The notes under the pieces: model-generated
Seen by the model: only the letters and a program-made list of their open reading frames with translations
Database searches by the model: none
What the model was told of the DNA's origin: nothing
Assembly: GCA_963578605.1 (NCBI GenBank)
Contig: CAUZEA010000017.1
Coordinates: forward strand, 6,709 to 70,708
Origin: JAKVCB01 sp963578605
GTDB lineage: Bacteria > Planctomycetota > Planctomycetia > Pirellulales > Lacipirellulaceae
Reading direction: 5' to 3'
DNA: 64,000 bases
Part shown: in pieces, positions 28,212-37,468 of the stretch
Position numbering within the stretch: position 1 is the stretch's first letter
Layout: every line of letters begins with the position of its first letter
Translations under genes and position numbers: made by a program

Positions 28212-30209
28212 ATGGGCAGGACATCAATCATGGCTGCTTTATGTTTCGGTCTCCTTTCGTTGACGGCTTGGTCTTCACCGGTGCCCGAGGAAGCCTTGGT
28301 CGCTTACTACCCGCTGAACGAGGGGGCCGGATACTGGGCTCGTGATCTCAGCGGTAACGGGAACGACGGAAAAATCATGGGAGCCCAGTGGACAAAGCTC
28401 GGAAAACGATTTGCCCTTCAATTCGACGGGATGGACGACCACATCTTCTGCGGCAGCCCCGCTGCGCTGGACATCCGCGGGCCGTTCACGCTCAGCGTCT
28501 GGGTTTTGCCAGAGGAGGTGCCCACCGGCGAAGTCGGCATTGCCGGCAAGCAATTCAACAGCTACCTGGTGACCTATTACAAAACCCAGAGAATTTACAC
28601 GTACATCGGCGAAGCCACGAACAATGTTGAGTCCCATTCCTATCTCGCGGTCGGCACCTGGAACCATATCGTCAGCACGTTCGATGGCGAAAAGATGAGT
28701 CTCTTCCTGAACGGCCGGCTGGTGGGCCAGCGCCTCCCCAAATACAACAAATATAGGTCGACGCCCGCCGGCAAGAACTTTGTCATCGGCTGCGTGGCGG
28801 GCGGTGTGGAACCCGACGACCCCAACTACACACAGTCGGGGTTCTTCAAGGGCATGATCGCAGACGTCAAGGTGTATGCACGCGCACTGTCCGGCGAAGA
28901 GATTCAAGAGCAATTCGTGTCCGTCGGCAAGCCACGGTTCAAGGGCGGCCAAGCCGACGTCCGCCCGGTTGGGGCCGTTGAAACCATCAGCGGAAACGAG
29001 CTTCGCCTGGACGCGGATCAGGAACAGCCTCGCAAGCTGGAGAAAGCCGAACGGATTGAAGTGGTCAGGGGAGACGGATTCTTCCCAATCTTGATTCAGT
29101 TGACTGACGGGACGTTGGCGGCAGTCGTGCGTGGGGGAGCGCGCCACGTTGGCGTCGGCGGACGTCTTGACCTGGTCACCTCCGGCGATGGGGGCAGGAA
29201 TTGGTCGGCTCCCCGCCCCATTGTGTATATGCCGCCTGACTCTCGCAGTGGGGCCTTTGGACAGGCGCCCGACGGCCGGCTGATCTACGCCTTTTCCGTC
29301 ACCGGGCCTTATCGCGGGGGGCAGTTGGTTTTCGAGACCCATCGCTACACCCTGTGGGTAACGACATCAGAGGATAGCGGTGACAGTTGGACGCCACCGC
29401 AACAGATCAGCACTGCCCCCTACCCGTATGCCATGCCCTACGGGAAGATCGTCGCTCTGTCGGATGGAACTCTGCTGATGGCCCTGTACGGTTGGTATCA
29501 GCCGGAGCGTGAGGGTGGCGAGTTGCCGCCAGAGAAGCGGGATAAATGGATGGCCGCCGTGTGTCGGTCTGAGGACCACGGAGCGACCTGGAGCCTGCCG
29601 ATTCCGATCGTCGGTTACATCCCTGGAAGAAGGAGGAACACGTCTTACAATGAGGTCGCCCTCGTGGTGCTCCCTGGGGGTAAGGTGCTGGCGGCGATGC
29701 GGGGCGGGCCGCAGAACGGATTGGACCAGTGCGTTTCGAGTGACGGAGGTCGGACTTGGGGTCCGATCGAAAGCATCATACCCGGCCAGCAGCGGCTGCC
29801 CGCCGACGTGATCCTGCTGAAGAGCGGCCGACTACTGCTAACCTTCGGGCATCGCGAGTCGCCTTTTGGTGTTGAGGCAGTGCTCAGCCACAAGGAGGCC
29901 CAGTGGGACCAACTTGCCGATGCGCCGCCAATTCCGCGGCCGGCGGTGCCCAGCCGCAAGGCCGGACAGTGGGACTGGCAGACCCACGTGTCGCTGGAAT
30001 GGAACGCCGCGTCCGCCGATTGCGGCTACCCGAGTTCAGTGCAGATCGATGACGGGACCATCGTCACCCTTTATTATGTCGTCGGTGAGATAGACAAACC
30101 GGACGATATCTCCGAGCGCGGCCATGGCCTCATGGAGTATGCCAGGTGCGTCCGCTACCGGGAGGCCGACCTCGCTGTTACCACGGTCAGGCCGGTAGGC
30201 AGTAAGTAA
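28212..30209 (+). CDS. Exported LamG plus sialidase-like propeller protein
   Basis: A 665-residue protein with a signal peptide (MAALCFGLLSLTAWSSP). A LamG domain occupies about residues 20-235 (EEALVAYYPLNEGAGYWARDLSGNGNDGKIMGAQW, DVKVYARALSGEEI). A sialidase/BNR propeller follows, with four Asp-box-like turns (TSGDGGRNW, TSEDSGDSW, RSEDHGATW, SSDGGRTWG) and the late-family block THVSLEWNAASADCGYPSSVQIDDGTIVTLYY. It probably binds and trims surface or extracellular glycans; sialic acid specificity cannot be claimed. The propeller is close to that of 34496-36691. The ATG at 28212 gives a good signal peptide; an earlier ATG adds 12 residues. Confidence 0.87.
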   Translation: MGRTSIMAALCFGLLSLTAWSSPVPEEALVAYYPLNEGAGYWARDLSGNGNDGKIMGAQWTKLGKRFALQFDGMDDHIFCGSPAALDIRGPFTLSVWVLPEEVPTGEVGIAGKQFNSYLVTYYKTQRIYTYIGEATNNVESHSYLAVGTWNHIVSTFDGEKMSLFLNGRLVGQRLPKYNKYRSTPAGKNFVIGCVAGGVEPDDPNYTQSGFFKGMIADVKVYARALSGEEIQEQFVSVGKPRFKGGQADVRPVGAVETISGNELRLDADQEQPRKLEKAERIEVVRGDGFFPILIQLTDGTLAAVVRGGARHVGVGGRLDLVTSGDGGRNWSAPRPIVYMPPDSRSGAFGQAPDGRLIYAFSVTGPYRGGQLVFETHRYTLWVTTSEDSGDSWTPPQQISTAPYPYAMPYGKIVALSDGTLLMALYGWYQPEREGGELPPEKRDKWMAAVCRSEDHGATWSLPIPIVGYIPGRRRNTSYNEVALVVLPGGKVLAAMRGGPQNGLDQCVSSDGGRTWGPIESIIPGQQRLPADVILLKSGRLLLTFGHRESPFGVEAVLSHKEAQWDQLADAPPIPRPAVPSRKAGQWDWQTHVSLEWNAASADCGYPSSVQIDDGTIVTLYYVVGEIDKPDDISERGHGLMEYARCVRYREADLAVTTVRPVGSK

Positions 30210-30230
30210 ACGGCGGTCGACTTGATCGGC

Positions 30231-30267
30231 GAGAAGAAAAAAACGAGAGGCCTCATGGGTAGTTGAA
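30231..30267 (+). promoter_or_regulatory. Leader element shared by two LamG genes, copy 2
   Basis: GAGAAGAAAAAAA then GGTAGTTGAA with similar spacing to the copy at 28146-28182, 40 bp ahead of the next LamG gene. Confidence 0.45.
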
Positions 30268-30306
30268 TTGCACCCAATTGGCAGCTTAGAAAAGGAGCTA
30301 GAGCCT

Positions 30307-32967
30307 ATGTCGAGGTTGGCGATTGAGATTGGGGTGATTTGTATGTTCTGTTCTGTAGCGGGTGCCGATGAGCGCGGGCTGGTGGCGTGTTGGCCGCTCG
30401 ATGAAGGCTCGGGCAATACGGCAACGGACATCAGTGGTCACGGCAACGACGGCAAGATTTATGGGGCCCAATGGGTCGACTACGGCCGGGGTTCGGTACT
30501 CCAGTTCGATGGTATGGACGACTGGGTCAATTGCGGCAGTCCCAAGGAATTGGATGTTCGCGGATCGATGACGCTTAGTGCGTGGGTGTGGCCCCTCGAC
30601 GTGCCGCGCAAGGAGGTCGGCATCGTCGGCAAGCAGTTTACCTGTTATCTGCTCACGTACACCACGAGTGGATTGGCCTACTGGTACATCGGGAAAGGGG
30701 CGAATAACGCCAACGCCGGTCTGTCCGTGGGGAGGTGGTCGCACGTCGTGAACACCTTTGACGGGAAGCTGCTCACGATGTACATAGACGGACAGGTCGT
30801 CATGCGGCGGAAATCACAATTCGACAAAGTACCCGGTGGGAAGAACTTCTTTATCGGTTGCGTGGTTAAGGACTCAACTGCCGACGACGCGAACGACCAA
30901 CGGGATGCGTTTTTCAAAGGGAGAATCGCTGACGTGAAGGTGTACTCGCGGGCCTTCACCGACCAGCAGGTGATGGATGAGTATGCGGCGGGCACAAAAG
31001 GCCGATTCTCCCCGGTTCTGGCGGAGTGCCTGCCGATTGGCAAGGGCGTGACGGTCGGCCACAAGGACTTGACGGTCAAGGTTGGTGAAGGCGCCGGGAT
31101 GGAAATCAGGGCAGGCCAAGGTTTCTGCATCGTAGAGAGCGCCTATTCTTATCCTGCCGGTGGAAAGATTGGCTTTAACTCCCTGGCCGAAAATCGCGAA
31201 CATCCGGCAGATGCCGCTTGGCAACCGCGCGTGACGAAAACCGGGAGTAGCGGGGCCCGCATAGAGGCGTCGGGCAAACATTACGCACTCCGCCGGACTG
31301 TGACTGTACACGAGGGCCGCGTCGATATCGAGGACGAATTGACGAGCCGGGCAAATGAGCCGGTTGGCGTCCTGGTCAGCAATCGGGTGATCACTCAACG
31401 GGTCTTGACGAAGACAGAGGAGGGCACGGGCGCCCCTGATCCGATCGTCTTTGGCACGCATGGGGACTACGACCTGGGGATCGTGGCCGAGGATTTCATC
31501 TCGCGGGCAAATTTCAGTCCCTCCATCACCGCCAACCAGGCGGGATTTGGTGTCAACCATTTCGCGCTCGATGTCGGCAAGACGTACACCTTCAAGTGGA
31601 GTGTTTACATCTTGAAGCCCAGCAGCGACATCTACGCCTTCATTAACAGGGTTCGGGCGGACTGGGGCGTCAACCACACGATCCTCGGGCCTTGCTCTTT
31701 CTTCCCCATCAACTGGAGTCTCATTGGGGACCGCGAGGGGCTGAAGAAGTATCTGCAACGCAAGAAACTTGGGGTCGTCATGCCACGCACCTGGCTTGAC
31801 TACGATCCAGGCACGCTCGACCACGTGCCGACACGGGATGAATACAAGACGCTGATGCAAAAGGCGATCAAGGCCTTCAAAGCCGCCGACCCAAACATCA
31901 AGGTCATCGGCAGCATCGAGACCGACTGGGTGACCATCTACCCGGAGAAGATGAGGGACGGCCACAAGCTGCCGATCCACGGGGGCGGGCCCAGCGGCAG
32001 CACCTGGCTAAACGAAGAGCAAGTCCAGGTCATCCGCAATGCCGACCTTCCCTGGAAGGACAGTGCCGTGATCAACAAGGCGGGCCAGATGTGCGTGGAG
32101 CAATACACGCGTGGCGGGAAGCCTCAGATCGCCCTCAACGTGCTTCCGGGACCGGGCAACTATCAATCCAAGTTCCTCATGGACCAGGTCCGGTTTCTCA
32201 TTGACGAGGTTGGGCTGGATGGTTTCTACATCGACGAATTCGTGCCCTACTGGGACAACCGCTGCTACAGCTACCACACGTGGGACGGCTGGATGGTAGA
32301 TATCGATTCGTCAACCGGCGAGGTTACCGACAAATACACCCATCCGGGCATTTACGGCTGGGAAATGCGCGTTGAGCTCGGCAAATATGCCAGGCAGAGA
32401 GACCTGGTCATGGTGGGCAACACCTACGCCGCTTCCATCGAAGAGGCGCACCTCCCAATAATGAGATTCGCCGAGACCGTGCATTGGTTCCACACGGACG
32501 ATATCCCCCAAAGCGGTAAACCGGATTTCGAGCGTTTCATCGCCCGCGCCCGCTGGGGGACGCCCATTGGGCTGGGATTGCAGGCTCACAACTACGAAGG
32601 CCGCCAGGCACAGCTTCTGATGCGGGGGCTGATTGCCTACTTGCGACACAGCGTCCTGTACTACTACTACATCTTTCCCGACCTGCCCGAAATCGGGCCG
32701 GGCAGCGGCGAGTACGGCCCGGTCAACCACATGTTTCCGATCACACCCAAACGGCTCGGCGAGGGGTTCATCGAGGGCCAGGAGCGGATCATCACCTGCG
32801 TCTCGCGAACGTTCGACTGGCCGAAACCGGCCCCGCCCAAGATCCTGCTGTTTGACGCTGCCGGCCGACTTAAGGCCCACGACATGAAACCCGATAAGAC
32901 CGAGCAAGGCTGGCGCGTGAACCTGGCCATCGGCGACTGGACCGAGATCGCCGTCGTGGAGGAATGA
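30307..32967 (+). CDS. Exported LamG protein with barrel-like catalytic part
   Basis: An 886-residue protein behind AAGGAG, with a signal peptide (LAIEIGVICMFCSVAGA). A LamG domain covers about 20-230 (GLVACWPLDEGSGNTATDISGHGNDGKIYGAQW). A beta-sandwich follows, then a TIM-barrel-like region (AIKAFKAADPNIKVIGSIETDW, VRFLIDEVGLDGFYIDEFVPYWD, FAETVHWFHTDDIPQ). The end is a beta domain. Layout and several motifs parallel the leftward gene at 21496. The Asp and Glu of DGFYIDEF are candidate catalytic acids. It is likely a secreted glycoside hydrolase or lyase of unknown specificity, following the LamG-sialidase gene in the same direction. Confidence 0.84.
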   Translation: MSRLAIEIGVICMFCSVAGADERGLVACWPLDEGSGNTATDISGHGNDGKIYGAQWVDYGRGSVLQFDGMDDWVNCGSPKELDVRGSMTLSAWVWPLDVPRKEVGIVGKQFTCYLLTYTTSGLAYWYIGKGANNANAGLSVGRWSHVVNTFDGKLLTMYIDGQVVMRRKSQFDKVPGGKNFFIGCVVKDSTADDANDQRDAFFKGRIADVKVYSRAFTDQQVMDEYAAGTKGRFSPVLAECLPIGKGVTVGHKDLTVKVGEGAGMEIRAGQGFCIVESAYSYPAGGKIGFNSLAENREHPADAAWQPRVTKTGSSGARIEASGKHYALRRTVTVHEGRVDIEDELTSRANEPVGVLVSNRVITQRVLTKTEEGTGAPDPIVFGTHGDYDLGIVAEDFISRANFSPSITANQAGFGVNHFALDVGKTYTFKWSVYILKPSSDIYAFINRVRADWGVNHTILGPCSFFPINWSLIGDREGLKKYLQRKKLGVVMPRTWLDYDPGTLDHVPTRDEYKTLMQKAIKAFKAADPNIKVIGSIETDWVTIYPEKMRDGHKLPIHGGGPSGSTWLNEEQVQVIRNADLPWKDSAVINKAGQMCVEQYTRGGKPQIALNVLPGPGNYQSKFLMDQVRFLIDEVGLDGFYIDEFVPYWDNRCYSYHTWDGWMVDIDSSTGEVTDKYTHPGIYGWEMRVELGKYARQRDLVMVGNTYAASIEEAHLPIMRFAETVHWFHTDDIPQSGKPDFERFIARARWGTPIGLGLQAHNYEGRQAQLLMRGLIAYLRHSVLYYYYIFPDLPEIGPGSGEYGPVNHMFPITPKRLGEGFIEGQERIITCVSRTFDWPKPAPPKILLFDAAGRLKAHDMKPDKTEQGWRVNLAIGDWTEIAVVEE

Positions 32968-33348
32968 CGGGCGAGATCATTGCTGCGAGGAGCAATGCAC
33001 TGACACCCGGGCTCCCGGCCGTCGCCGGTGGCACCTGGCTGTGGTATTTCCTTGAAATAGTTGTAATCTTGGTAAGTTTTGACTAGCATACATGGGGTGC
33101 CAGGTAAGGAGCCGCCCCGGGGGCCCGACCAGAGAATCGGCCGACCGAACCTGACGGGCTGGACGGTCGCGTCGGCCGCATCATCGGGCTCTTGTTAGTG
33201 GTTTTCTGAAAAGAGAGGTGTCTCACATATCATCAGTCGCGTGTAAGAGCGAAGCATTTCCTGGGCACTCGCGCAGCTCGCTCCGCTAGTGCCCGGCCGA
33301 AAGTCTGTCCGGGTTGGCATTCTTTCGTGTGGTTATTCCGATTGATAG
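32968..33348. other. Intergenic stretch without recognised gene
   Basis: The sequence between the LamG barrel gene and the minisatellite shows no gene or RNA that I can support. A TTG at 33314 opens a frame through the minisatellite into the next gene. Confidence 0.45.
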
Positions 33349-33432
33349 GGAGTATGGACCGGAGTATGGACCGGAGTATGGACCGGAGTATGGACCGGAG
33401 TATGGACCGGAGTATGGACCGGAGTATGGACC
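33349..33432 (+). repeat. 12-bp minisatellite, seven exact units
   Basis: Seven identical units GGAGTATGGACC run right up to the ATG of the next gene. In the gene frame they encode EYGP repeats. In the +1 frame each unit has ATG and encodes MDRS, ending in MDQ and a TGA overlapping the gene start as ATGA. Each unit also offers a GGAG ribosome binding site. A paralogous gene at 37669 has one EYGP unit at the same place. Confidence 0.95.
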
Positions 33433-33433
33433 A

Positions 33434-34486
33434 ATGAGAAAACTAGTTGCCATGCCGTTGGCGGCGGCTTGCGTGGCCCTGTTGCTGGCCGCTTCGCCGA
33501 GCCAAGCGGCCCAGACCACGAGTGCGGATTTCAGCTTCGGTTTTGGAGCGACCAATCCGGTCAGAGACGAGAACGCCTGGAGCACCTGGGAGACTTCATC
33601 CGTTAACACTCCCAGCGTGCAAGGCGATTTCTCGTTGTCTCCCGCACTACCAACCAGCAACCGTTTTGACGGTAGCGGTCCGTTGTTCCACTCCCGCGTT
33701 ATAACCGACGCCTCCGCTGATCCTGCCTCCACAACCTCAGCCCAGACCGGAGCCGACCCGTCCCATGGTTTTCCGAACGGATTGACGGTGCCGATCACGG
33801 CCAGCTATAACGGCCCCGTTCCCGCCGACGCCAGCGGGACGCCCGACTTCAAGCTGATGATCGAGATCACCAGTATCAGCATTTGGGGCGGGTTACACAG
33901 CGCCGGCACAATAACCAATATGGCATGGGAGGACGTGACTCCGGGCCATGCGCAGACTTCACCGGCCGTCACTCTCCCCCCTGGGACCACAGCGGGCCTC
34001 GATCGTAAGACCCTATCCAACTATGCTCAGTTGGTGTGGGATCCCGATGATTTCGAGACGCCGCTGACGGGATTAAACGATTCGTTCACGCGGACCTTTG
34101 GTATCGTCGACAGGTTGACCCCGGGCGACCTAAGGTTCACCGACGGCGTAGAAGTCGAGGGGAGGGTTCATTTGATCTACAACACTGGTGGCGTGGTGGG
34201 TGACTACAACCTCGACGGCACCGTCAACGCTGCCGATTATACGGTGTGGCAGGACACGCGCGGAAGCACCAGCAACTTGGCGGCCGACGGCGACGGTAAC
34301 GGCGCCATTGAACTGGCCGACTACGACGTGTGGAAGACGAACTTTGGCAATACGGCCGGCAGTGGCTCGTCATCGAATGCTGCTGTGCCCGAGCCGACAT
34401 CCCTGCTACTGCTCATAGGATTGACTGCCTTCGGAATGAGCTATCGCTCTCTCCGGGTGAGGCCTCAACTGTCTCATTACCGTTGA
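33434..34486 (+). CDS. PEP-CTERM protein with dockerin-like tail, module copy A
   Basis: A 350-residue protein from the ATG at 33434: signal peptide (KLVAMPLAAACVALLLAASPSQAA), a beta-rich domain of about 230 residues (DFSFGFGATNPV, FDGSGPLFHSRVITD, DFKLMIEITSISIWGG), a dockerin-like pair (GDYNLDGTVNAADYTVWQD and GNGAIELADYDVWKTNFG) and a PEP-CTERM signal (VPEPTSLLLLIGLTAFGM). It is anchored or sorted at the surface by an exosortase-type system; none is encoded in the window. The next gene carries nearly the same module. Translation could instead begin at an upstream TTG (33314) and include the EYGP repeats, as the paralogue at 37669 suggests. Confidence 0.85.
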   Translation: MRKLVAMPLAAACVALLLAASPSQAAQTTSADFSFGFGATNPVRDENAWSTWETSSVNTPSVQGDFSLSPALPTSNRFDGSGPLFHSRVITDASADPASTTSAQTGADPSHGFPNGLTVPITASYNGPVPADASGTPDFKLMIEITSISIWGGLHSAGTITNMAWEDVTPGHAQTSPAVTLPPGTTAGLDRKTLSNYAQLVWDPDDFETPLTGLNDSFTRTFGIVDRLTPGDLRFTDGVEVEGRVHLIYNTGGVVGDYNLDGTVNAADYTVWQDTRGSTSNLAADGDGNGAIELADYDVWKTNFGNTAGSGSSSNAAVPEPTSLLLLIGLTAFGMSYRSLRVRPQLSHYR

Positions 34487-34495
34487 AACAATTCA

Positions 34496-36691
34496 ATGCA
34501 AAAGAGATTGTGGATTGTGTTGGGGTGCTTGGCGATTTTTCTTATACCGCCTCGCTTGGGGGCGGCACAGGGTTGGCAGGAACAGCCTCGCAATCTTTTG
34601 GAAGCGGAACGGATTGTGGCAGTCACAGGAGGCGGACTCTTCCCAGTCTTGAACAAGTTAGACAACGGGACGTTGGCAGCAGTCGTCCGCGGGGGAGCGG
34701 GCCACACAGGCGTTGGTGGACGGCTTGACCTGATCACGTCCTTGGATGGGGGCATTAATTGGGCAGCTCCCAGCTCCATCGTGAATACCCTACCTGACTC
34801 TCGCAATCCGGCTTTCGGACAGGCGGCGGACGGGAATCTCGTCGTCGCCTATAGCGTCACCGGGCCTTATGATGTCCAGGGGAATTTTGTCTTCGACACC
34901 AGCCGTTACACCATGTGGGTGACCAGATCAAATGATAACGGTGGCCAGTGGACGCCGCCGCAACAGATCGACACCGCCCCATTCCAGTACGCCTCCCCCT
35001 ACGGGAAGATCGTCACCCTGCCGGACGGGGCCCTGCTGATGGGCCTGTACGGTTGGTATCTACCAGACGAGGAGGGCGGCGTCTTGCCTCCGGAGCAGCA
35101 GGATCAGTGGATGGCAGCCGTGTCCCGGTCCGAGGACAACGGGGTGACCTGGAGCCACCCGAATCCGATCGTCGGTTACATCCCCGGAAGAACGACGAAC
35201 ACGTCTTACAGTGAGATTGGTCTCGTGGCGCTTCCCGGGGGTGACGTGCTGGCGGCGATGCGGGGCGGGTCCACGGACGGAGTGGACCAGGTCCTTTCCA
35301 CGGATGGAGGTCTGACTTGGGGTCCGATCGAGACCGTCATACCAGGTCTATCTCGTCAGCCCGCCGACGTGATCCAGTTGAACAGCGGCCGATTGCTGCT
35401 AACCTACGGGCGTCGCACACCAGGAGCTAATGGTGTTGAGGCGGCGCTCAGCTATAACGTGCCCGGCCAGTGGGACGGACTTGCCGTCCCGGCGGAAAAT
35501 CCGCGGCCGCAAATCCCCAGTAACACGGGCCAACAGTGGGACTGGCAGACCCATGTGTCGCTGGAATGGAACGCCGCCTCCGCCGACACCGGTTACCCGA
35601 GTTCAGTGCAGCTCGACGACGGTACCATCGTCACCATGTACTATGGAAATGGTGAGGTAGGCAATCCCAACGCTGGCCTCTACGCCAAGGTCGTCCGCTA
35701 CCACGAGGCCGACCTCCTCACGCCCCCGCCGTCGCCTACTGTCAGCGCCGATTTCAGCTTCGGTTTCGGAGCGACCGATCCGCTCAGAGACCAGAACGCC
35801 TGGACCACTAACGAGACTTCAATTGCTAACACTCCCACCACGCAAGGCGATTTCTCGTTCTCTCCCGCACTGCCAACCAGCAACCGTTTTGACGGTAGCG
35901 GTCTGTTGTTCCCCTTCCGCGTTATAACCGACGCCTCCGCTGATCCTGCCTCCACAACCTCAGGCCAGACCGGAGCTGACCCATCCGCTGGTTTTCCGAA
36001 TGGATTGACGGTGCCGATCACGGCCAGCTATAACGGCCCCGTTCCCGCCGACGCCAGCGGGACGCCCGACTTCAAGCTGATGATCGAGATCACCAGTATC
36101 AGCATTTGGGGTGGACATCACAGCCAAAGCAGCACGCCACCCACGCTGGCATGGGAGGAGGTGACTGCGGGCCATGCGCAGACTTCACCGGCCGTCACTC
36201 TCCCCCCTGGGACCACAGCGGGCCTCGATCGTAAGACCCTATCCAACTATGCTCAGTTGGTGTGGGATCCTGATGATTTCGCCACCCCGCTGGCCGGATT
36301 AAACGATTCGTTCACGCGGACCTTTGGTATCGTCGACAGGTTGACCCTGGGCGACCTAAGGTTCGCCGACGGCATAGAAGTCGAGGGGAGGGTTCATTTG
36401 ATCTACAACACTGGTGGCGTGCTGGGTGACTACAACCTCGACGGCACCGTCAACGCTGCCGATTATACGGTGTGGCGGGACACGCGCGGAAGCACCGGCA
36501 ACTTGGCGGCCGACGGCGACGGTAACGGCGCCATTGAACTGGCCGACTACGACGTGTGGAAGACGAACTTTGGCAATACGGCCGGCAGTGGCTCATCATC
36601 GAATGCTGCTATGCCCGAGCCGACATCCCTGCTACTGCTCATAGGATTGACTGCTTTCGGAATGAGCCATCGCTCTCTCCGGGTTTGCTAA
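34496..36691 (+). CDS. Sialidase-like propeller fused to a PEP-CTERM module, copy B
   Basis: A 731-residue protein. After a signal peptide (LWIVLGCLAIFLIPPRLGAA) comes a sialidase/BNR propeller to about residue 405, closely related to that of 28212-30209 (EAERIVAVTGGGLFPVLNKLDNGTLAAVVRGGAGHTGVGGRLDL; Asp-box-like turns SLDGGINW, RSNDNGGQW, RSEDNGVTW, STDGGLTWG). From TVSADFSFGFGATDP the rest is nearly identical to the module of the upstream gene, with its dockerin-like pair and PEP-CTERM end (MPEPTSLLLLIGLTAFGM). The gene is therefore a recent fusion by segment duplication. It starts 9 bp after the upstream gene and probably shares its transcript. Confidence 0.87.
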   Translation: MQKRLWIVLGCLAIFLIPPRLGAAQGWQEQPRNLLEAERIVAVTGGGLFPVLNKLDNGTLAAVVRGGAGHTGVGGRLDLITSLDGGINWAAPSSIVNTLPDSRNPAFGQAADGNLVVAYSVTGPYDVQGNFVFDTSRYTMWVTRSNDNGGQWTPPQQIDTAPFQYASPYGKIVTLPDGALLMGLYGWYLPDEEGGVLPPEQQDQWMAAVSRSEDNGVTWSHPNPIVGYIPGRTTNTSYSEIGLVALPGGDVLAAMRGGSTDGVDQVLSTDGGLTWGPIETVIPGLSRQPADVIQLNSGRLLLTYGRRTPGANGVEAALSYNVPGQWDGLAVPAENPRPQIPSNTGQQWDWQTHVSLEWNAASADTGYPSSVQLDDGTIVTMYYGNGEVGNPNAGLYAKVVRYHEADLLTPPPSPTVSADFSFGFGATDPLRDQNAWTTNETSIANTPTTQGDFSFSPALPTSNRFDGSGLLFPFRVITDASADPASTTSGQTGADPSAGFPNGLTVPITASYNGPVPADASGTPDFKLMIEITSISIWGGHHSQSSTPPTLAWEEVTAGHAQTSPAVTLPPGTTAGLDRKTLSNYAQLVWDPDDFATPLAGLNDSFTRTFGIVDRLTLGDLRFADGIEVEGRVHLIYNTGGVLGDYNLDGTVNAADYTVWRDTRGSTGNLAADGDGNGAIELADYDVWKTNFGNTAGSGSSSNAAMPEPTSLLLLIGLTAFGMSHRSLRVC
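35743..36691 (+). repeat. Duplicated PEP-CTERM module, copy B of about 950 bp
   Basis: This segment repeats about 33521-34480 with few substitutions, including long exact stretches over the dockerin-like and PEP-CTERM coding parts. A third, more diverged copy without the dockerin-like pair is the gene at 37669-38544. Confidence 0.9.
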
Positions 36692-37340
36692 CTTGCGTCC
36701 GGTGTGTCAACTTGCCATACCTTTTCTCGGCCGCCTCGTAAATCGACGGAATAAGAGACGATTGGCCACCTCCGCGAGCCACGCCCCTACAGAGAGGGTA
36801 GGTCGCGTTTCTTTACTTCTTCGTCGGGCGGGTTTTTGATTTGTCCCGGCAATCCAAGGTTTGATGGCTTACGGCCTGGCATTCACGTCGATTAGCCGAA
36901 AGCGCAGACATCCACAGCGTAATGGCTGCATGAGGGAATTCTAACTTAAAAAATCTCGCTTCCGGCCGATGCCTCCTCCAAGCGATTCCGTCCTTGTTCG
37001 ACGTGAACAGATTTCGGCGACTCCGGGACGCACCCGATGTGCTCTACCAGTGGGCCCAATCCGTTCCCGGATGGAGCGGGCGGCCCCGTTCTGGTAAAAA
37101 CGATTCCAACATGGGTTGAAATGACCCTATTTCACCTCCAAAAAATAAACAAAGCGAATCTATTGGTCATGCTGAAAACTTGTGATCGCCCGTGGTTCGG
37201 TTACACTGAAAGCATCGGGCAACTGTTAAAATTCCTGCCAGCAACGACTACTGGTACCGTTTGATCGGAGATTTACCTCAGGACGTTGGGTAGGTATTCT
37301 GCAACGGTGGTTGAGTCTGTTAGCCTCGGGAGGAAGTCTA
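36692..37340. other. Intergenic stretch without recognised gene
   Basis: A 75-codon frame at 37037-37264 lacks a ribosome binding site and any family resemblance. I see no gene before the small candidate at 37341. Confidence 0.45.
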
Positions 37341-37451
37341 ATGAAGCGAGGTAGAAAATCCCCATGTGGGGTCGTGCCGGCTAACTGGCAGAGAAAGTCG
37401 AGTACGAAGTTACTTAAACGCTACACCTTAATGCCGCAATTGCGGCATTAA
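37341..37451 (+). CDS. Candidate 36-residue basic micro-protein or structured RNA
   Basis: An ATG at 37341 follows a very good ribosome binding site (GGGAGGAAGTCTA) and opens 36 codons of a basic peptide (MKRGRKSPCGVV, ending RYTLMPQLRH). The stop lies inside the terminator stem at 37423-37456. The same DNA has two small perfect hairpins: CCCC-ATGT-GGGG at 37360-37371 and GCCGG-CTAA-CTGGC at 37376-37389. It may therefore encode a small RNA with or without a peptide. I recognise no family. The ribosome binding site and terminator support transcription; the protein is only a candidate. Confidence 0.4.
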   Translation: MKRGRKSPCGVVPANWQRKSSTKLLKRYTLMPQLRH

Positions 37452-37468
37452 GGTGTGGTTTTTTTTTT
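37423..37468 (+). terminator. Perfect palindrome plus T10 intrinsic terminator
   Basis: A 34-bp perfect palindrome (37423-37456; arms begin ACACCTTAATGCCGC) is followed two bases later by ten T (37459-37468). It is the strongest intrinsic terminator in the window. Confidence 0.93.

Noticed and set aside
30874..31980. 368-codon leftward open frame
   Set aside because: Antisense to the intact LamG-barrel gene; a typical shadow in GC-rich coding DNA.
33349..33432. CRISPR-like array
   Set aside because: Units are contiguous 12-mers without spacers, so it is a minisatellite. No CRISPR array or cas gene was seen anywhere in the window.
37037..37264. 75-codon rightward frame
   Set aside because: No ribosome binding site, no recognisable domain, composition like the intergenic surroundings.
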